The notes under the pieces are model-generated. The model was given only the letters and a program-made list of their open reading frames with translations, made no database searches and had not been told where the DNA came from. The position numbers and the translations under genes were made by a program. Positions 8,385 to 16,561 of a stretch of 64,000 nucleotides of DNA are shown here, one piece after another. Origin of the DNA: Exiguobacterium sp. s48 (GTDB taxonomy: Bacteria; Bacillota; Bacilli; Exiguobacteriales; Exiguobacteriaceae); assembly GCF_018617395.1 (NCBI RefSeq), contig NZ_JACSKC010000001.1:806001-870000 (forward strand), given 5' to 3'. Each line of letters opens with the position of its first letter. Position 1 is the first letter of the stretch.

Positions 8385-8482
8385 GTTCTTTTCAACTGTA
8401 TTAAAATTTGAAATTATCATTCAATTCACTTTACAATCATAACAATCCTTTTTATGATAAAACGGTTAAGGAGGGATCTTTC

Positions 8483-9976
8483 ATGGAAAGGATCGACAAA
8501 CAAACAATCGTGGATAGTGTTCCACAAAAAGGGTTTTTAGGACAACCGAAAGGGTTGTTCACATTGTTCTTTACAGAGTTTTGGGAACGTTTCTCATACT
8601 ATGGCATGCGGGCTATTCTCGTATTCTATATGTATTATGAGGTTTCCGAAGGTGGACTAGGGCTTGACCGAAACGTCGCACTCTCCATCATGTCCGTTTA
8701 CGGAGCGCTCGTCTATATGTCTGGGGTCATTGGGGGATGGCTTGCGGACCGGATATTCGGGACATCACGGGCCGTATTCTTCGGTGGTGTGTTCATCATG
8801 CTCGGGCATATCGTGCTCTCCATTCCAGGGAGTGTCGTGTTCTTGTTCATCTCGATGGCATTGATTGTCATCGGTACCGGGTTGCTTAAACCGAACGTAT
8901 CAAGCATTGTTGGGGATATGTACAGTGAGACGGACCGCCGTCGTGACGCTGGATTCAGTATCTTCTATATGGGAATTAACTTGGGTGCATTTATTTCACC
9001 ACTCATCGTCGGTCAAGTGCAAAAAGACTATGGTTTCCATTGGGGCTTCGCCCTTGCTGCCATTGGGATGTTCATCGGTCTCGTCGTCTTTGTGATGACG
9101 CGTAAGACGAACCTTGGCTTGGCAGGTTCATATGTACCAAACCCATTGACGCCTGACGAAAAGAAAAAGACAATCAAAGTCGTCAGTATCGTTACCATTG
9201 CCATCGCCATCTTACTTGCCATCTTGATTCCAATCGGATGGTTCACAATCAACACCTTCATTACGTTGGTCGGGGTGTTCGGGATTGCGATTCCGACGGC
9301 TTACTTCATCATCATGTATCGTAGTCCGAAGACGACAGAAGTGGAACGCTCGCGAATCATCGCGTACATCCCATTGTTCATCGCATCGGTCATGTTTTGG
9401 GCCATCCAGGAGCAAGGGGCGACAATCCTTGCGAGCTATGCGGATACACGGACCGATCTCGAGTTCTTCGGCTTCACGTTGTCGCCGGCTTGGTTCCAGT
9501 CATTGAACCCCCTCTTCATCATCATGCTTGCCCCGGTCTTTGCTTGGCTATGGGTTAAGCTCGGTGATCGTGAGCCGAGCATTCCGACGAAATTCGCATT
9601 CGGGATTTTATTTGCCGGAATCAGTTTCTTGGTCATCCTGCTTCCTGCCTACTTTAGTGGACCTGATGCCCTCGTCAATCCGCTCTGGCTCGTATTGAGC
9701 TACTTCATCGTCGTCTTGGGTGAGTTGAGCTTGTCTCCGGTCGGATTGTCGGCAACGACAAAGCTTGCACCAGCTGCATTCTCTGCTCAAACGATGTCAC
9801 TCTGGTTCTTGTCGAATGCTGCCGCACAAGGAATCAACGCGCAACTCGTCAAGTTCTATTCACCAGAGAATGAGATGCTTTATTTCGGGATGATCGGTGG
9901 TGCTGCCATCGTCTTAAGTTTGATTCTCTTCGCACTTGCACCGAAGATCAAAGTGTATATGCGTGGAATTCATTAA
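8483..9976 (+). CDS. dtpT: POT/PTR family proton-dependent di/tripeptide transporter
   Basis: Peptide:H+ symporter of 497 residues. Family landmarks are FTEFWERFSYYGMRAILVFYM (the ExxER-containing helix 1), GGWLADRIFGTSRAVFFGG in loop 2-3, FYMGINLGAFISPLIVG, and LSPVGLSATTKLAP near the end. Twelve to fourteen membrane helices. ATG at 8483 is chosen for the AAGGAGGGA site (8468-8476); the in-frame ATG 75 bases earlier has none. Single-gene unit convergent with glnA, sharing a terminator. Confidence 0.92.
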   Translation: MERIDKQTIVDSVPQKGFLGQPKGLFTLFFTEFWERFSYYGMRAILVFYMYYEVSEGGLGLDRNVALSIMSVYGALVYMSGVIGGWLADRIFGTSRAVFFGGVFIMLGHIVLSIPGSVVFLFISMALIVIGTGLLKPNVSSIVGDMYSETDRRRDAGFSIFYMGINLGAFISPLIVGQVQKDYGFHWGFALAAIGMFIGLVVFVMTRKTNLGLAGSYVPNPLTPDEKKKTIKVVSIVTIAIAILLAILIPIGWFTINTFITLVGVFGIAIPTAYFIIMYRSPKTTEVERSRIIAYIPLFIASVMFWAIQEQGATILASYADTRTDLEFFGFTLSPAWFQSLNPLFIIMLAPVFAWLWVKLGDREPSIPTKFAFGILFAGISFLVILLPAYFSGPDALVNPLWLVLSYFIVVLGELSLSPVGLSATTKLAPAAFSAQTMSLWFLSNAAAQGINAQLVKFYSPENEMLYFGMIGGAAIVLSLILFALAPKIKVYMRGIH

Positions 9977-9983
9977 TCTAATA

Positions 9984-10021
9984 AAGAAGCCAGCCGATTC
10001 AATTCGGCTGGCTTCTTTTTA
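9984..10021. terminator. Bidirectional terminator between dtpT and glnA
   Basis: AAGAAGCCAGCCGA/TCGGCTGGCTTCTT, a 14-bp near-perfect stem with T runs on the plus strand and A/T-rich continuation on the minus strand. Confidence 0.85.
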
Positions 10022-11314
10022 TTTTCGTACTTGAATGAGTGACAAGTAACGATCAATCATATTGTGGTTAAAGTAATCATGGAAATTGTCTTGTTTCAGT
10101 GACTGAATCGATTCATGGAATGTCGCTGGAAGTGAAGCGATTCCTTGACTTTCAATTTGTTTCGCCGAGTACTCGAATAAGTCGTCTTCATTCGGTGAAG
10201 ATGGGACGAGTTGTTGTTCGATTCCCTCAAGACCTGCATAGATGAGGGCGGCGAGTGCTAAATAAGGGTTCGCACTCGGGTCAGGATTTCGAACTTCGAC
10301 GCGTGTCGCACTTCCACGGGATGCCGGGATACGAATCATCGAACTACGGTTCGATGGGCTCCAACAAATATTGACCGGTGCCTCAAATCCTGGCACGAGC
10401 CGCTCATATGATTCAGGTAGTGGATTCGTGAAGATGGCGGTCGCGCGAGCATGCTTCAAGATTCCTTCAATGAAGTGACGTGCCGTTTTCGACAAACCAT
10501 AATCTGCATCAGCCTCATCAAATGCGTTGTTCGTCGCATTCCCAGCGTCGTCGTTCTTCCATACCGAGATGTTGAGATGCATTCCAGATCCGTTCACATC
10601 ACGCAACGGTTTCGGCAAGAAGGAAACGGAAGCTCCTTTTTCTTTTGCTGCGATTTTAACGATTTCCTTAAAGAACTGGATGTTATCTGCTGTATGGAGA
10701 GCATCGTCATATTTGATGCCGATTTCATGTTGTGCAGGCGCGACCTCATGGTGTACGGCCTCGATGTTGAACCCAACATTGCTCAAGCGGTTTGCGATAT
10801 GCTGTCGGACTTCATAACCCTTGTCCTCTGAACGGGTTGAAAAGTATCCAGCCTCGTCATAAAATTCCCCATTCTCATCAAAGATGAAGAATTCAGGCTC
10901 CGCTCCGACAAATACCGAGTACCCATCACGAGCAGCACGTTCAAGGGCCTCTTTCAATACATTTCGTGGGTCGTATTCGTAACGCTCTCCTTCCGGTGTA
11001 CATACGTCACAGAAGAACGCTAAAATCTGTTCATCCCCATCTTGCTCATACCGTGGACGATCTAAATCCGGTCTCAAGAATAAGTCAGAGTTTTTGATGG
11101 AAGAGAATCCGTTGATGGAAGAGCCATCAAACATCGTTTTTCCTTCAAATACCTCTGGCAACAATTTTGCCGAAAGGGTCAAGAGTTTCAAGTCACCGAG
11201 TACATCTGAAAAGTAAAGATGGATTTGGGTGATGCCTTTCTCTTGTACCGTTTTCTCAATCTCTTGTTGCTTCTTTGCTACGTCATCCTTGTCTGTTCCG
11301 AATAGATTTGCCAT
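10019..11314 (-). CDS. glnA: Type I glutamine synthetase
   Basis: ATP-dependent ligation of ammonia to glutamate, GSI class, 431 residues (GSI usually 440-470). Conserved blocks: MFDGSSINGF, GAEPEFFIF (metal-binding Glu), HHEVAPAQHEI, NGSGMHLNIS, the ATP-binding NRSSMIRIP and the RVEVRNPDPSANPYLALAA region. No GlnR-type gene is adjacent, unlike the usual glnRA operon, so this may be a second copy or a differently controlled enzyme. The ribosome site is weak (GAGG about 14 bases upstream of ATG). Confidence 0.9.
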   Translation of the reverse strand: MANLFGTDKDDVAKKQQEIEKTVQEKGITQIHLYFSDVLGDLKLLTLSAKLLPEVFEGKTMFDGSSINGFSSIKNSDLFLRPDLDRPRYEQDGDEQILAFFCDVCTPEGERYEYDPRNVLKEALERAARDGYSVFVGAEPEFFIFDENGEFYDEAGYFSTRSEDKGYEVRQHIANRLSNVGFNIEAVHHEVAPAQHEIGIKYDDALHTADNIQFFKEIVKIAAKEKGASVSFLPKPLRDVNGSGMHLNISVWKNDDAGNATNNAFDEADADYGLSKTARHFIEGILKHARATAIFTNPLPESYERLVPGFEAPVNICWSPSNRSSMIRIPASRGSATRVEVRNPDPSANPYLALAALIYAGLEGIEQQLVPSSPNEDDLFEYSAKQIESQGIASLPATFHESIQSLKQDNFHDYFNHNMIDRYLSLIQVRK

Positions 11315-11344
11315 GATTCTTTAAAACCTCACTTCAATGGATTT

Positions 11345-11359
11345 GACAGGCAAGCTGTC
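11345..11359. promoter_or_regulatory. Short inverted repeat upstream of glnA
   Basis: GACAG-N5-CTGTC, 30 bases before the glnA start, in its likely leader. It does not match the GlnR/TnrA consensus TGTNA-N7-TNACA. Operator function is only a guess. Confidence 0.25.
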
Positions 11360-11503
11360 GTTACGCACCTTTTGTACGCTTCTCTATAGTTGATAACCGA
11401 CTTCTATTTTTTCTAAACATGGAATTTCAAAAGAGGTGAAGTGGCTACATCACACGAGACTTGGTATGATGGATGAAGAATGCGATAGAGAGGGAGAACG
11501 CGA

Positions 11504-12541
11504 TTGTATATTTTTATGACTGGTGGAACTGGATTTTTAGGAGGACGTCTCGCCAAAGAGTTGATTCAACGAGGGCATCGGATCTGCATGCTTGCCCGGA
11601 CACCTGAGAAAGTAAAGGCTCAATTCACTAAGAAAGAACGTGAATCAATTGACGTTTTATCAGGGGATTTGACAGCAGAAGCGCTTGGTGCGGATGAGCG
11701 CTTCATCGATACACATTCTGGGAAGATTGATTTATTCCTTCACATGGCGGCACTCGTCAAATTTGATGAAGGACTCCGCAAAGAATTGTTTGAGACGAAC
11801 TTGACCGGAACGAAAGAGGCTCTTCGATTGGCTCAGGCGGTTGATTGCCAGAGATTTTTCCATGTGAGTACCGCCTATACACTCGGTGCTAAAGAAGTCG
11901 GTGGCGAAACACTTTACGATGTCTCACAATCGTTTTTAAATCCGTATGAAGAGAGCAAGGCCTACGCCGAACAAGCCGTCTGGCAGATGCGAGATGAGTT
12001 TGACGTGTCAATCTTCCGACCAGCCATCATCGTCGGGGACTCTAAGACGGGTGAAGCGGATTCGAAATTCACGATGTACGGCTATATGAAAGCCCTTGAA
12101 TTGTTCAAACGTAAGTTAGAGCGTCGTGGTCATGACCTTGACACGATACGGCTGATCGGGTCCGCGACAGGCACTTCAAACCTCGTCCCTGTCGATTATG
12201 TTGCGGACGTCTTATTGGCCGCCATCGAGCACGCAAAGGCGAGCACCATCTACAACGTGACGAACGATGCACCACCACAAAACAAGACGATGCTTGATTA
12301 TATGAAAGACTCATTATCATTCCCACATCTGACGATTACGGAGACACCGGCTACGACACTCAGTTCAGTTGAACAATCGTTTAACGAGATGGTGAAAGTG
12401 TTCAATCCTTATTTGAATCGAAACATCACCTTCCATGACGAGAACACGAAACAGTTATTACGAGATGCCGGTTTTTCCCCACTTCGACTCGATCACCAGT
12501 CGTTACGCCGTATCGTGAATGCCTATTATCAGACAAAATAA
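11504..12541 (+). CDS. Extended SDR / NAD-dependent epimerase-dehydratase family protein
   Basis: Rossmann-fold protein of 345 residues. TGGTGFLGGRLAKEL gives the extended SDR nucleotide motif TGxxGFLG, and a Thr-Ala-Tyr catalytic region (HVSTAYTLG) with downstream YEESKAYAEQ supplies the YxxxK motif near residue 146. The layout resembles thioester-reductase and NAD-epimerase members (NAD_binding_4), but the substrate is not known. TTG start at 11504 follows GAGAGGGAGA. Monocistronic with its own terminator. Confidence 0.8.
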   Translation: MYIFMTGGTGFLGGRLAKELIQRGHRICMLARTPEKVKAQFTKKERESIDVLSGDLTAEALGADERFIDTHSGKIDLFLHMAALVKFDEGLRKELFETNLTGTKEALRLAQAVDCQRFFHVSTAYTLGAKEVGGETLYDVSQSFLNPYEESKAYAEQAVWQMRDEFDVSIFRPAIIVGDSKTGEADSKFTMYGYMKALELFKRKLERRGHDLDTIRLIGSATGTSNLVPVDYVADVLLAAIEHAKASTIYNVTNDAPPQNKTMLDYMKDSLSFPHLTITETPATTLSSVEQSFNEMVKVFNPYLNRNITFHDENTKQLLRDAGFSPLRLDHQSLRRIVNAYYQTK

Positions 12542-12570
12542 AAAATGGACCGGGGTTGCCGGTCCATTTT
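12542..12570. terminator. Bidirectional terminator
   Basis: AAAATGGACCGG/CCGGTCCATTTT around a short GGTTG loop, between convergent genes. Confidence 0.85.
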
Positions 12571-12890
12571 CATTTATCACAAACTAAAACGATTTTTCCG
12601 TCTTTAATTTCATGTTCGAGGGATTCGACCATTTCTTTCGTGAGTCCGAGGCTCTCCATTTGTTCCATTCGGTCATCTGAGTTGCTCGTGAACTTAGATA
12701 ACAACGACTCGAACATCCCTTTCTCCGGGATACGATATGGCTGGACGCCGGCCTCTGCGGCCAAACGAACCGTCAATTCTTCATCTTTCGCAAATAAATA
12801 AATATGTTCGTTCACACAGCCGCCCGAGACCATCTCATTCACCTCGTGGTCCACAGTCGTCATATCATTCACTACTCTCGTCTCTAACAT
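12570..12890 (-). CDS. General stress protein, YflT-like domain
   Basis: Soluble protein of 106 residues with the layout of the YflT/GS17M heat-induced stress family: a small alpha/beta N-terminal half (about 1-65, including GCVNEHIYLFAKDEELTVRLA) followed by an acidic helical tail. In Bacillus such genes belong to the sigma-B regulon; no promoter was confirmed here. ATG at 12890 is preferred over 12896 because the latter abuts AGGAGG (12902-12897). Confidence 0.6.
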   Translation of the reverse strand: MLETRVVNDMTTVDHEVNEMVSGGCVNEHIYLFAKDEELTVRLAAEAGVQPYRIPEKGMFESLLSKFTSNSDDRMEQMESLGLTKEMVESLEHEIKDGKIVLVCDK

Positions 12891-12973
12891 GCCCATCCTC
12901 CTATACGTTCACAATTATTTCATTGTTTTTATTATTCCCCGAAAATGAGCAGATAAACATGATTGTTTGAAGT

Positions 12974-13186
12974 TTATTCGTGCGTCCATTCTTCGATCCC
13001 GAAGTGCTCCACGATTCCTTTGATTCGCTCTCGCTCCCCTTCAATCATTGATCTCCCCTCTAATCGAGCGGTGACGACGAACTTGTTCTCTACTTCCCGA
13101 ATTCGAGATATACGATACCCTGCTTGTTGCAGTAACCCCGCAATGATTTCAACTTTCTCTCTTTCACCTGATCGGAACGTATGCAT
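12974..13186 (-). CDS. Small conserved-looking hypothetical protein
   Basis: Seventy residues, basic N-terminal half, a possible beta-alpha-beta fold (VEIIAGLLQQAGYRISRIREVENKFVVTARLEG then ERERIKGIVEHFG). It faintly resembles RraB/RNase E inhibitor-type small folds, but I would not assign it. AGGGGATGGA lies before ATG 13186, so it is probably translated. It is divergent to the RelA/SpoT-domain gene. Confidence 0.55.
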   Translation of the reverse strand: MHTFRSGEREKVEIIAGLLQQAGYRISRIREVENKFVVTARLEGRSMIEGERERIKGIVEHFGIEEWTHE

Positions 13187-13283
13187 TCATTCCATCCCCT
13201 TTCATTTCTGTGACGCTTCCATGCTATCATATCGTTTCAGAATGATGATGATATACTAAAGTTAGAGAAAAGGAGTGATTTCC

Positions 13284-14342
13284 GTGCCGAAACAAGACTT
13301 GAATACAATCATGCTTGAATACTTGAATGAAAAAGAAGATTTCGAGGCGTTTGCCACAAAGCTGAAAGCACTCCTCAGTGAACTGTTGACGGAAGCCGGA
13401 ATCCAATTTCATTCAATTGTCGCACGTGCCAAGGAAGCGGACAGCCTGTATGCTAAGCTATCACGAAAACCATACCAGTATCGCTCGTTACGCGATGTCC
13501 AGGATTTAGCAGGGATTCGGATTGTGACGTATTTCCATGATGACGTACGGGCCGTCGCACAAATATTAGAGGACGAGTTCACCATCGACCGTGAACAGTC
13601 CATTGACAAGTCGACATTACTAGATGCCAATGAATTCGGTTATCTTTCCGTGCACTACGTGGTAGAGCTGAGCGAGAAACGACTAGCGCTTGGAGAATAT
13701 CGCCGATTTGCTGAAAAGGAGGCAGAAATACAAGTCCGCTCGATTTTACAGCATGCTTGGGCAGAAATCGAACATGACCTCGGATACAAAAACCCGAATG
13801 CCGTCCCACCGGAAATCAAACGAAGTTTCAGCCGGGTCGCTGGTCTTTTGGAGATTGCCGACTCTGAGTTCGTTAACATCCGAAAACAATTGCGGACGTT
13901 CGAACAAGAAACGGTCGAACAAATTCTTGATTCCCCTGAAAAAGTGACAATCACGCGAGATAACTTGAATTATTACATCGCGAACGATCAAACTGTTGAA
14001 AAACTAGACAATGCTATTTTCCAGAGCGAATGGCTGCTTGAGACCGATCTCTCGGCCATCGTTGAATTGACGAGAATGTTTCACTACGCCGATATTCGAA
14101 CGTTCAAAGATTTGAATGACACGCTCTCTATGTATTTCACGAGTGCCATTGAATGCGCATTGCATTTACCGTCCTCTTTGTTACCAAGACAAGGGATGGG
14201 GGTTGTCTATGCAGTCCTTGCGAAACTATTGGCGGAAGGCGATGATCCTCAAATTGAATTTTTCTTTAGACGCTTCTATCCCGACCTGAAACATTATGAA
14301 GATATCATCCAACAAATTCGGACGAAAGATGAGCCTCTATAA
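13284..14342 (+). CDS. RelA/SpoT-domain (p)ppGpp synthetase, long single-domain type
   Basis: GTP pyrophosphokinase domain protein of 352 residues, with no HD hydrolase domain and no TGS/ACT tail. Synthetase motifs: DLAGIRI (74-80), NEFGYLSVHYV (116-126) and EIQVRSILQHAWAEIEHDL (148-166), which hold the catalytic metal-binding Asp and Glu and the substrate-binding residues. The remaining 180 residues are helical and unlike the 210-residue RelP/RelQ alarmone synthetases of Bacillus. GTG at 13284 has AAAGGAG eight bases upstream. Synthesis of (p)ppGpp or a related product is inferred. Confidence 0.82.
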   Translation: MPKQDLNTIMLEYLNEKEDFEAFATKLKALLSELLTEAGIQFHSIVARAKEADSLYAKLSRKPYQYRSLRDVQDLAGIRIVTYFHDDVRAVAQILEDEFTIDREQSIDKSTLLDANEFGYLSVHYVVELSEKRLALGEYRRFAEKEAEIQVRSILQHAWAEIEHDLGYKNPNAVPPEIKRSFSRVAGLLEIADSEFVNIRKQLRTFEQETVEQILDSPEKVTITRDNLNYYIANDQTVEKLDNAIFQSEWLLETDLSAIVELTRMFHYADIRTFKDLNDTLSMYFTSAIECALHLPSSLLPRQGMGVVYAVLAKLLAEGDDPQIEFFFRRFYPDLKHYEDIIQQIRTKDEPL

Positions 14343-14429
14343 CTTTACAGACAACATGTTTTTGATGTAGAATGTTTTTATGTTCTGAAGTATATATGAA
14401 TAATATTTTGCCAGGAGGTAGTTTCGAGG

Positions 14430-14867
14430 ATGACAACACCTGTACAGACGGCTTCACGTCGTCAGCTCGTCGCTGATGCTGAACGTGGAATCCGAATGAA
14501 CTATCGCGGAGTGAAAAAAAATCTCCGTTCGATGTTCTCACAATATCTAACCCGTAATGAATTCTTCATCCTACGTTCTCTATGCCAACAAAGTCCTCAA
14601 ATCGCCTCTGCTTTGTCGAACGAGTTTCAATTCTCGGCTTCGATGATCACGGCACTTGCTGACGAGTTGACGAAAAAAGGATTGATCTCTCGCGAACGTA
14701 GCGAGCGTGATCGTCGTGTCGTCGAACTTCAAGCGACAGATGAAGGTCGTGCATTATTTGAGACACTTGAAGACATGAAGATCGAATATTTGATGGATGT
14801 CTTCCATGATTTTTCTGATGACGAACTCATTTTACTTTCGAAATTATTAGATCGAATGGATGCTTGA
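14430..14867 (+). CDS. MarR family transcriptional regulator
   Basis: Winged-helix regulator of 145 residues. The recognition helix region (SALSNEFQFSASMITALADELTKKGLISRERSERDRRVVELQATDEGR) carries the MarR wing motif ERDRRVVEL. Ribosome site CCAGGAGG precedes ATG. It lies 88 bases after the (p)ppGpp synthetase gene and ends at its own terminator. Ligand and targets are unknown. Confidence 0.85.
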   Translation: MTTPVQTASRRQLVADAERGIRMNYRGVKKNLRSMFSQYLTRNEFFILRSLCQQSPQIASALSNEFQFSASMITALADELTKKGLISRERSERDRRVVELQATDEGRALFETLEDMKIEYLMDVFHDFSDDELILLSKLLDRMDA

Positions 14868-14876
14868 CTCATACAA

Positions 14877-14913
14877 AAAAGGAGATGCGGACCTTATGGT
14901 CGCATCTCCTTTT
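14877..14913. terminator. Bidirectional terminator
   Basis: AAAAGGAGATGCG/CGCATCTCCTTTT, perfect 13-bp stem, between marR-type gene and the convergent sortase. Confidence 0.85.
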
Positions 14914-15559
14914 AATTCGATTCAACTAAATGGGCCGTGACCACGATACGATCGAGATACCCCAGATTTTCATCATAAGGTCCTGCGCATGTAATCAATT
15001 GAACCCGACTTGCCTGTGTGGCCGCAAAGATCGATGCGAGCGGCACTTGATCTACTCGATATTGGTTGACACTGACCACTTCATACGTTGCGATTTGATC
15101 TTTCCGTTGGAGGGTCACCACTTCTCCAATTGGAAGTTGATTTAACTTCGCAAAGATGGCTGGACCGTTCAGATCATCGAGATGACCGGATAACACCACA
15201 TTTCCCATCTCTCCTGCTTTCGCTCCATATTGATACCACCCGACCTTGTCCACTTCGGACGGGGTGTCCATTCGACCGACCTCGTCCTTCCCGACCGCTT
15301 CGATCGATGCCTCGACGGAAATCGATGGAATAATCAGTCGGGATGGGACGAATCGATTCGTGTGAAACGACTGTCGATCAATCTGTTTTGATGTCAATAC
15401 GAGAGGTTCTGCAAAATCAGCCTTCGGCATGACAAAGGTTTTGTCTGGAGCGTCTGCATGTGAGTCAAAGATAAGAAATAGGAGACCTCCTATAAAGAGA
15501 AGTTTAAGCGTCTTGCTTCTGACGACGAAAGACGTAGAAACCAGCCGCTGCCGCTCCAA
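14912..15559 (-). CDS. Class F sortase
   Basis: Membrane-anchored cysteine transpeptidase of about 215 residues: one N-terminal hydrophobic segment (18-31), then a sortase beta-barrel with His126 (VVLSGHLD), Cys191 (LITCAGPYD) and Arg204 (YLDRIVV), the full catalytic triad. It would anchor the neighbouring DUF4397 protein. The only in-frame start before the membrane segment is TTG at 15559, inside the DUF4397 gene (56-base overlap) and without a clear ribosome site, so translation coupling or a non-standard start is likely. Confidence 0.82.
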   Translation of the reverse strand: MERQRLVSTSFVVRSKTLKLLFIGGLLFLIFDSHADAPDKTFVMPKADFAEPLVLTSKQIDRQSFHTNRFVPSRLIIPSISVEASIEAVGKDEVGRMDTPSEVDKVGWYQYGAKAGEMGNVVLSGHLDDLNGPAIFAKLNQLPIGEVVTLQRKDQIATYEVVSVNQYRVDQVPLASIFAATQASRVQLITCAGPYDENLGYLDRIVVTAHLVESN

Positions 15560-16301
15560 CTACCGCTGCCGCGAGCAACCAGTTAATTGATGCCGTCTGT
15601 GCGAGTCCACCTTGCCCTGTCTCAGGTGCCATCGCCATTTCTCCACCGTCAGCGGCGAGAAGGACTTCAAACGCTGGTTCTCCTTCAAGGAGTCCGATTG
15701 CGAATGCTGTATAGTTTTTGCCACCTTCGAGTGCGACACCGTCAAGTGCTTTCACGACATCAGTCGCTCCAGCCGGACGCACTTCAAGGTCATACGTCCC
15801 CGCATCGAGTGTGCCATAATCACTTACTGCTTTGAACTCGAGGTTTGAGAAGAGTGGGTCGCCACCTTTAGGTGCGACATCAACCGCTGGTGCATCTGGT
15901 GCGAAGTGAGCGACACGAACTTTCGATTTACCGTCTTCAAAATTTGCATCGTCTTCCATTGCAGCGATTTCGATGTTCTCAAGCTGACCAATCGCAGCCG
16001 CTGTATAATATTTGCCTGCTTCGATTGAAAGGTCTGCTGCGACAACGACTGTTTCTGCATCCCCTGCCGGCTTGATTTCAACGTTGTAATCCCCTGCAGG
16101 AAGTGTCAAATAGTCTGTGAGATCTTTGAATTCGGCTCCCTCGACCGCGACTTCCCCATCCACATACACGTCAACTGCCGGTGCATCAGGTGAAGCATGT
16201 AGCACACGGACCATCGCGTTTTCGTGTCCATCGGCACTAACCGGTAAGACGAAAGCGAAAGCCAGTGCTAGAGTACCCAGTAAAGACATCAACTTCTTCA
16301 T
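15504..16301 (-). CDS. DUF4397 cell-surface protein with C-terminal sorting signal
   Basis: Secreted protein of 265 residues: signal peptide (1-23, ending VSADG), then two tandem DUF4397 repeats, each beginning VRVxHxxPDAPAVDV and ending in AGxYxxExxPAG. The C-terminus carries PETGQGG (226-232), a membrane helix (about 241-258) and FRRQKQDA, the layout of a sortase substrate with a PxTGxGG motif rather than canonical LPxTG. ATG at 16301 follows GGAGG. First gene of a two-gene operon with the class F sortase. Confidence 0.88.
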   Translation of the reverse strand: MKKLMSLLGTLALAFAFVLPVSADGHENAMVRVLHASPDAPAVDVYVDGEVAVEGAEFKDLTDYLTLPAGDYNVEIKPAGDAETVVVAADLSIEAGKYYTAAAIGQLENIEIAAMEDDANFEDGKSKVRVAHFAPDAPAVDVAPKGGDPLFSNLEFKAVSDYGTLDAGTYDLEVRPAGATDVVKALDGVALEGGKNYTAFAIGLLEGEPAFEVLLAADGGEMAMAPETGQGGLAQTASINWLLAAAVVGAAAAGFYVFRRQKQDA

Positions 16302-16361
16302 GTGAAATTTCCTCCTTTTTTCTACGGTAACCTACGACGTGCATACAACAAATGTGATGCA

Positions 16362-16398
16362 GTGCTACATGGTGTGCTACATCTGATTGCTATGTAGC
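16362..16398. promoter_or_regulatory. Repeated and inverted GCTACAT elements upstream of the DUF4397 operon
   Basis: GTGCTACAT occurs at 16362-16370 and again at 16374-16382 (12-base period), and its inverse ATGTAGC follows at 16392-16398. The set lies 60-100 bases before the DUF4397 start. A regulator site or an RNA stem are both possible. The rest of the 230-base gap to the next gene holds only the terminator below. Confidence 0.35.
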
Positions 16399-16532
16399 TC
16401 GGTGACATCTTAAACTTAAGACAATCCGACAGTGACGTAAAGGGAACACTATGCCGTGAATGTGCTCCGATATGCTCACGATTGAAAGCGCTCCCTTTAC
16501 AATATAGGAAGTTCCCTACTAAAAAATATATA

Positions 16533-16561
16533 AAACCCTTTAGTCTGCAACTAAAGGGTTT
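16533..16561. terminator. Terminator overlapping the glycerophosphodiesterase stop codon
   Basis: AAACCCTTTAGT/ACTAAAGGGTTT, 12-bp stem with a five-base loop. On the minus strand it starts within the last codons of the gene and is followed by TATATATTTTTTAG. Confidence 0.75.

Noticed and set aside
10019-11400. GlnR/TnrA operator upstream of glnA
   Set aside because: The best candidate (TGTCA-N7-TGAAG on the minus strand) misses two of the required bases.
16480-16510. CcpA cre-like site TGAAAGCGCTCCCT
   Set aside because: Two mismatches to TGWAANCGNTNWCA at the 3' half and no clear target promoter.
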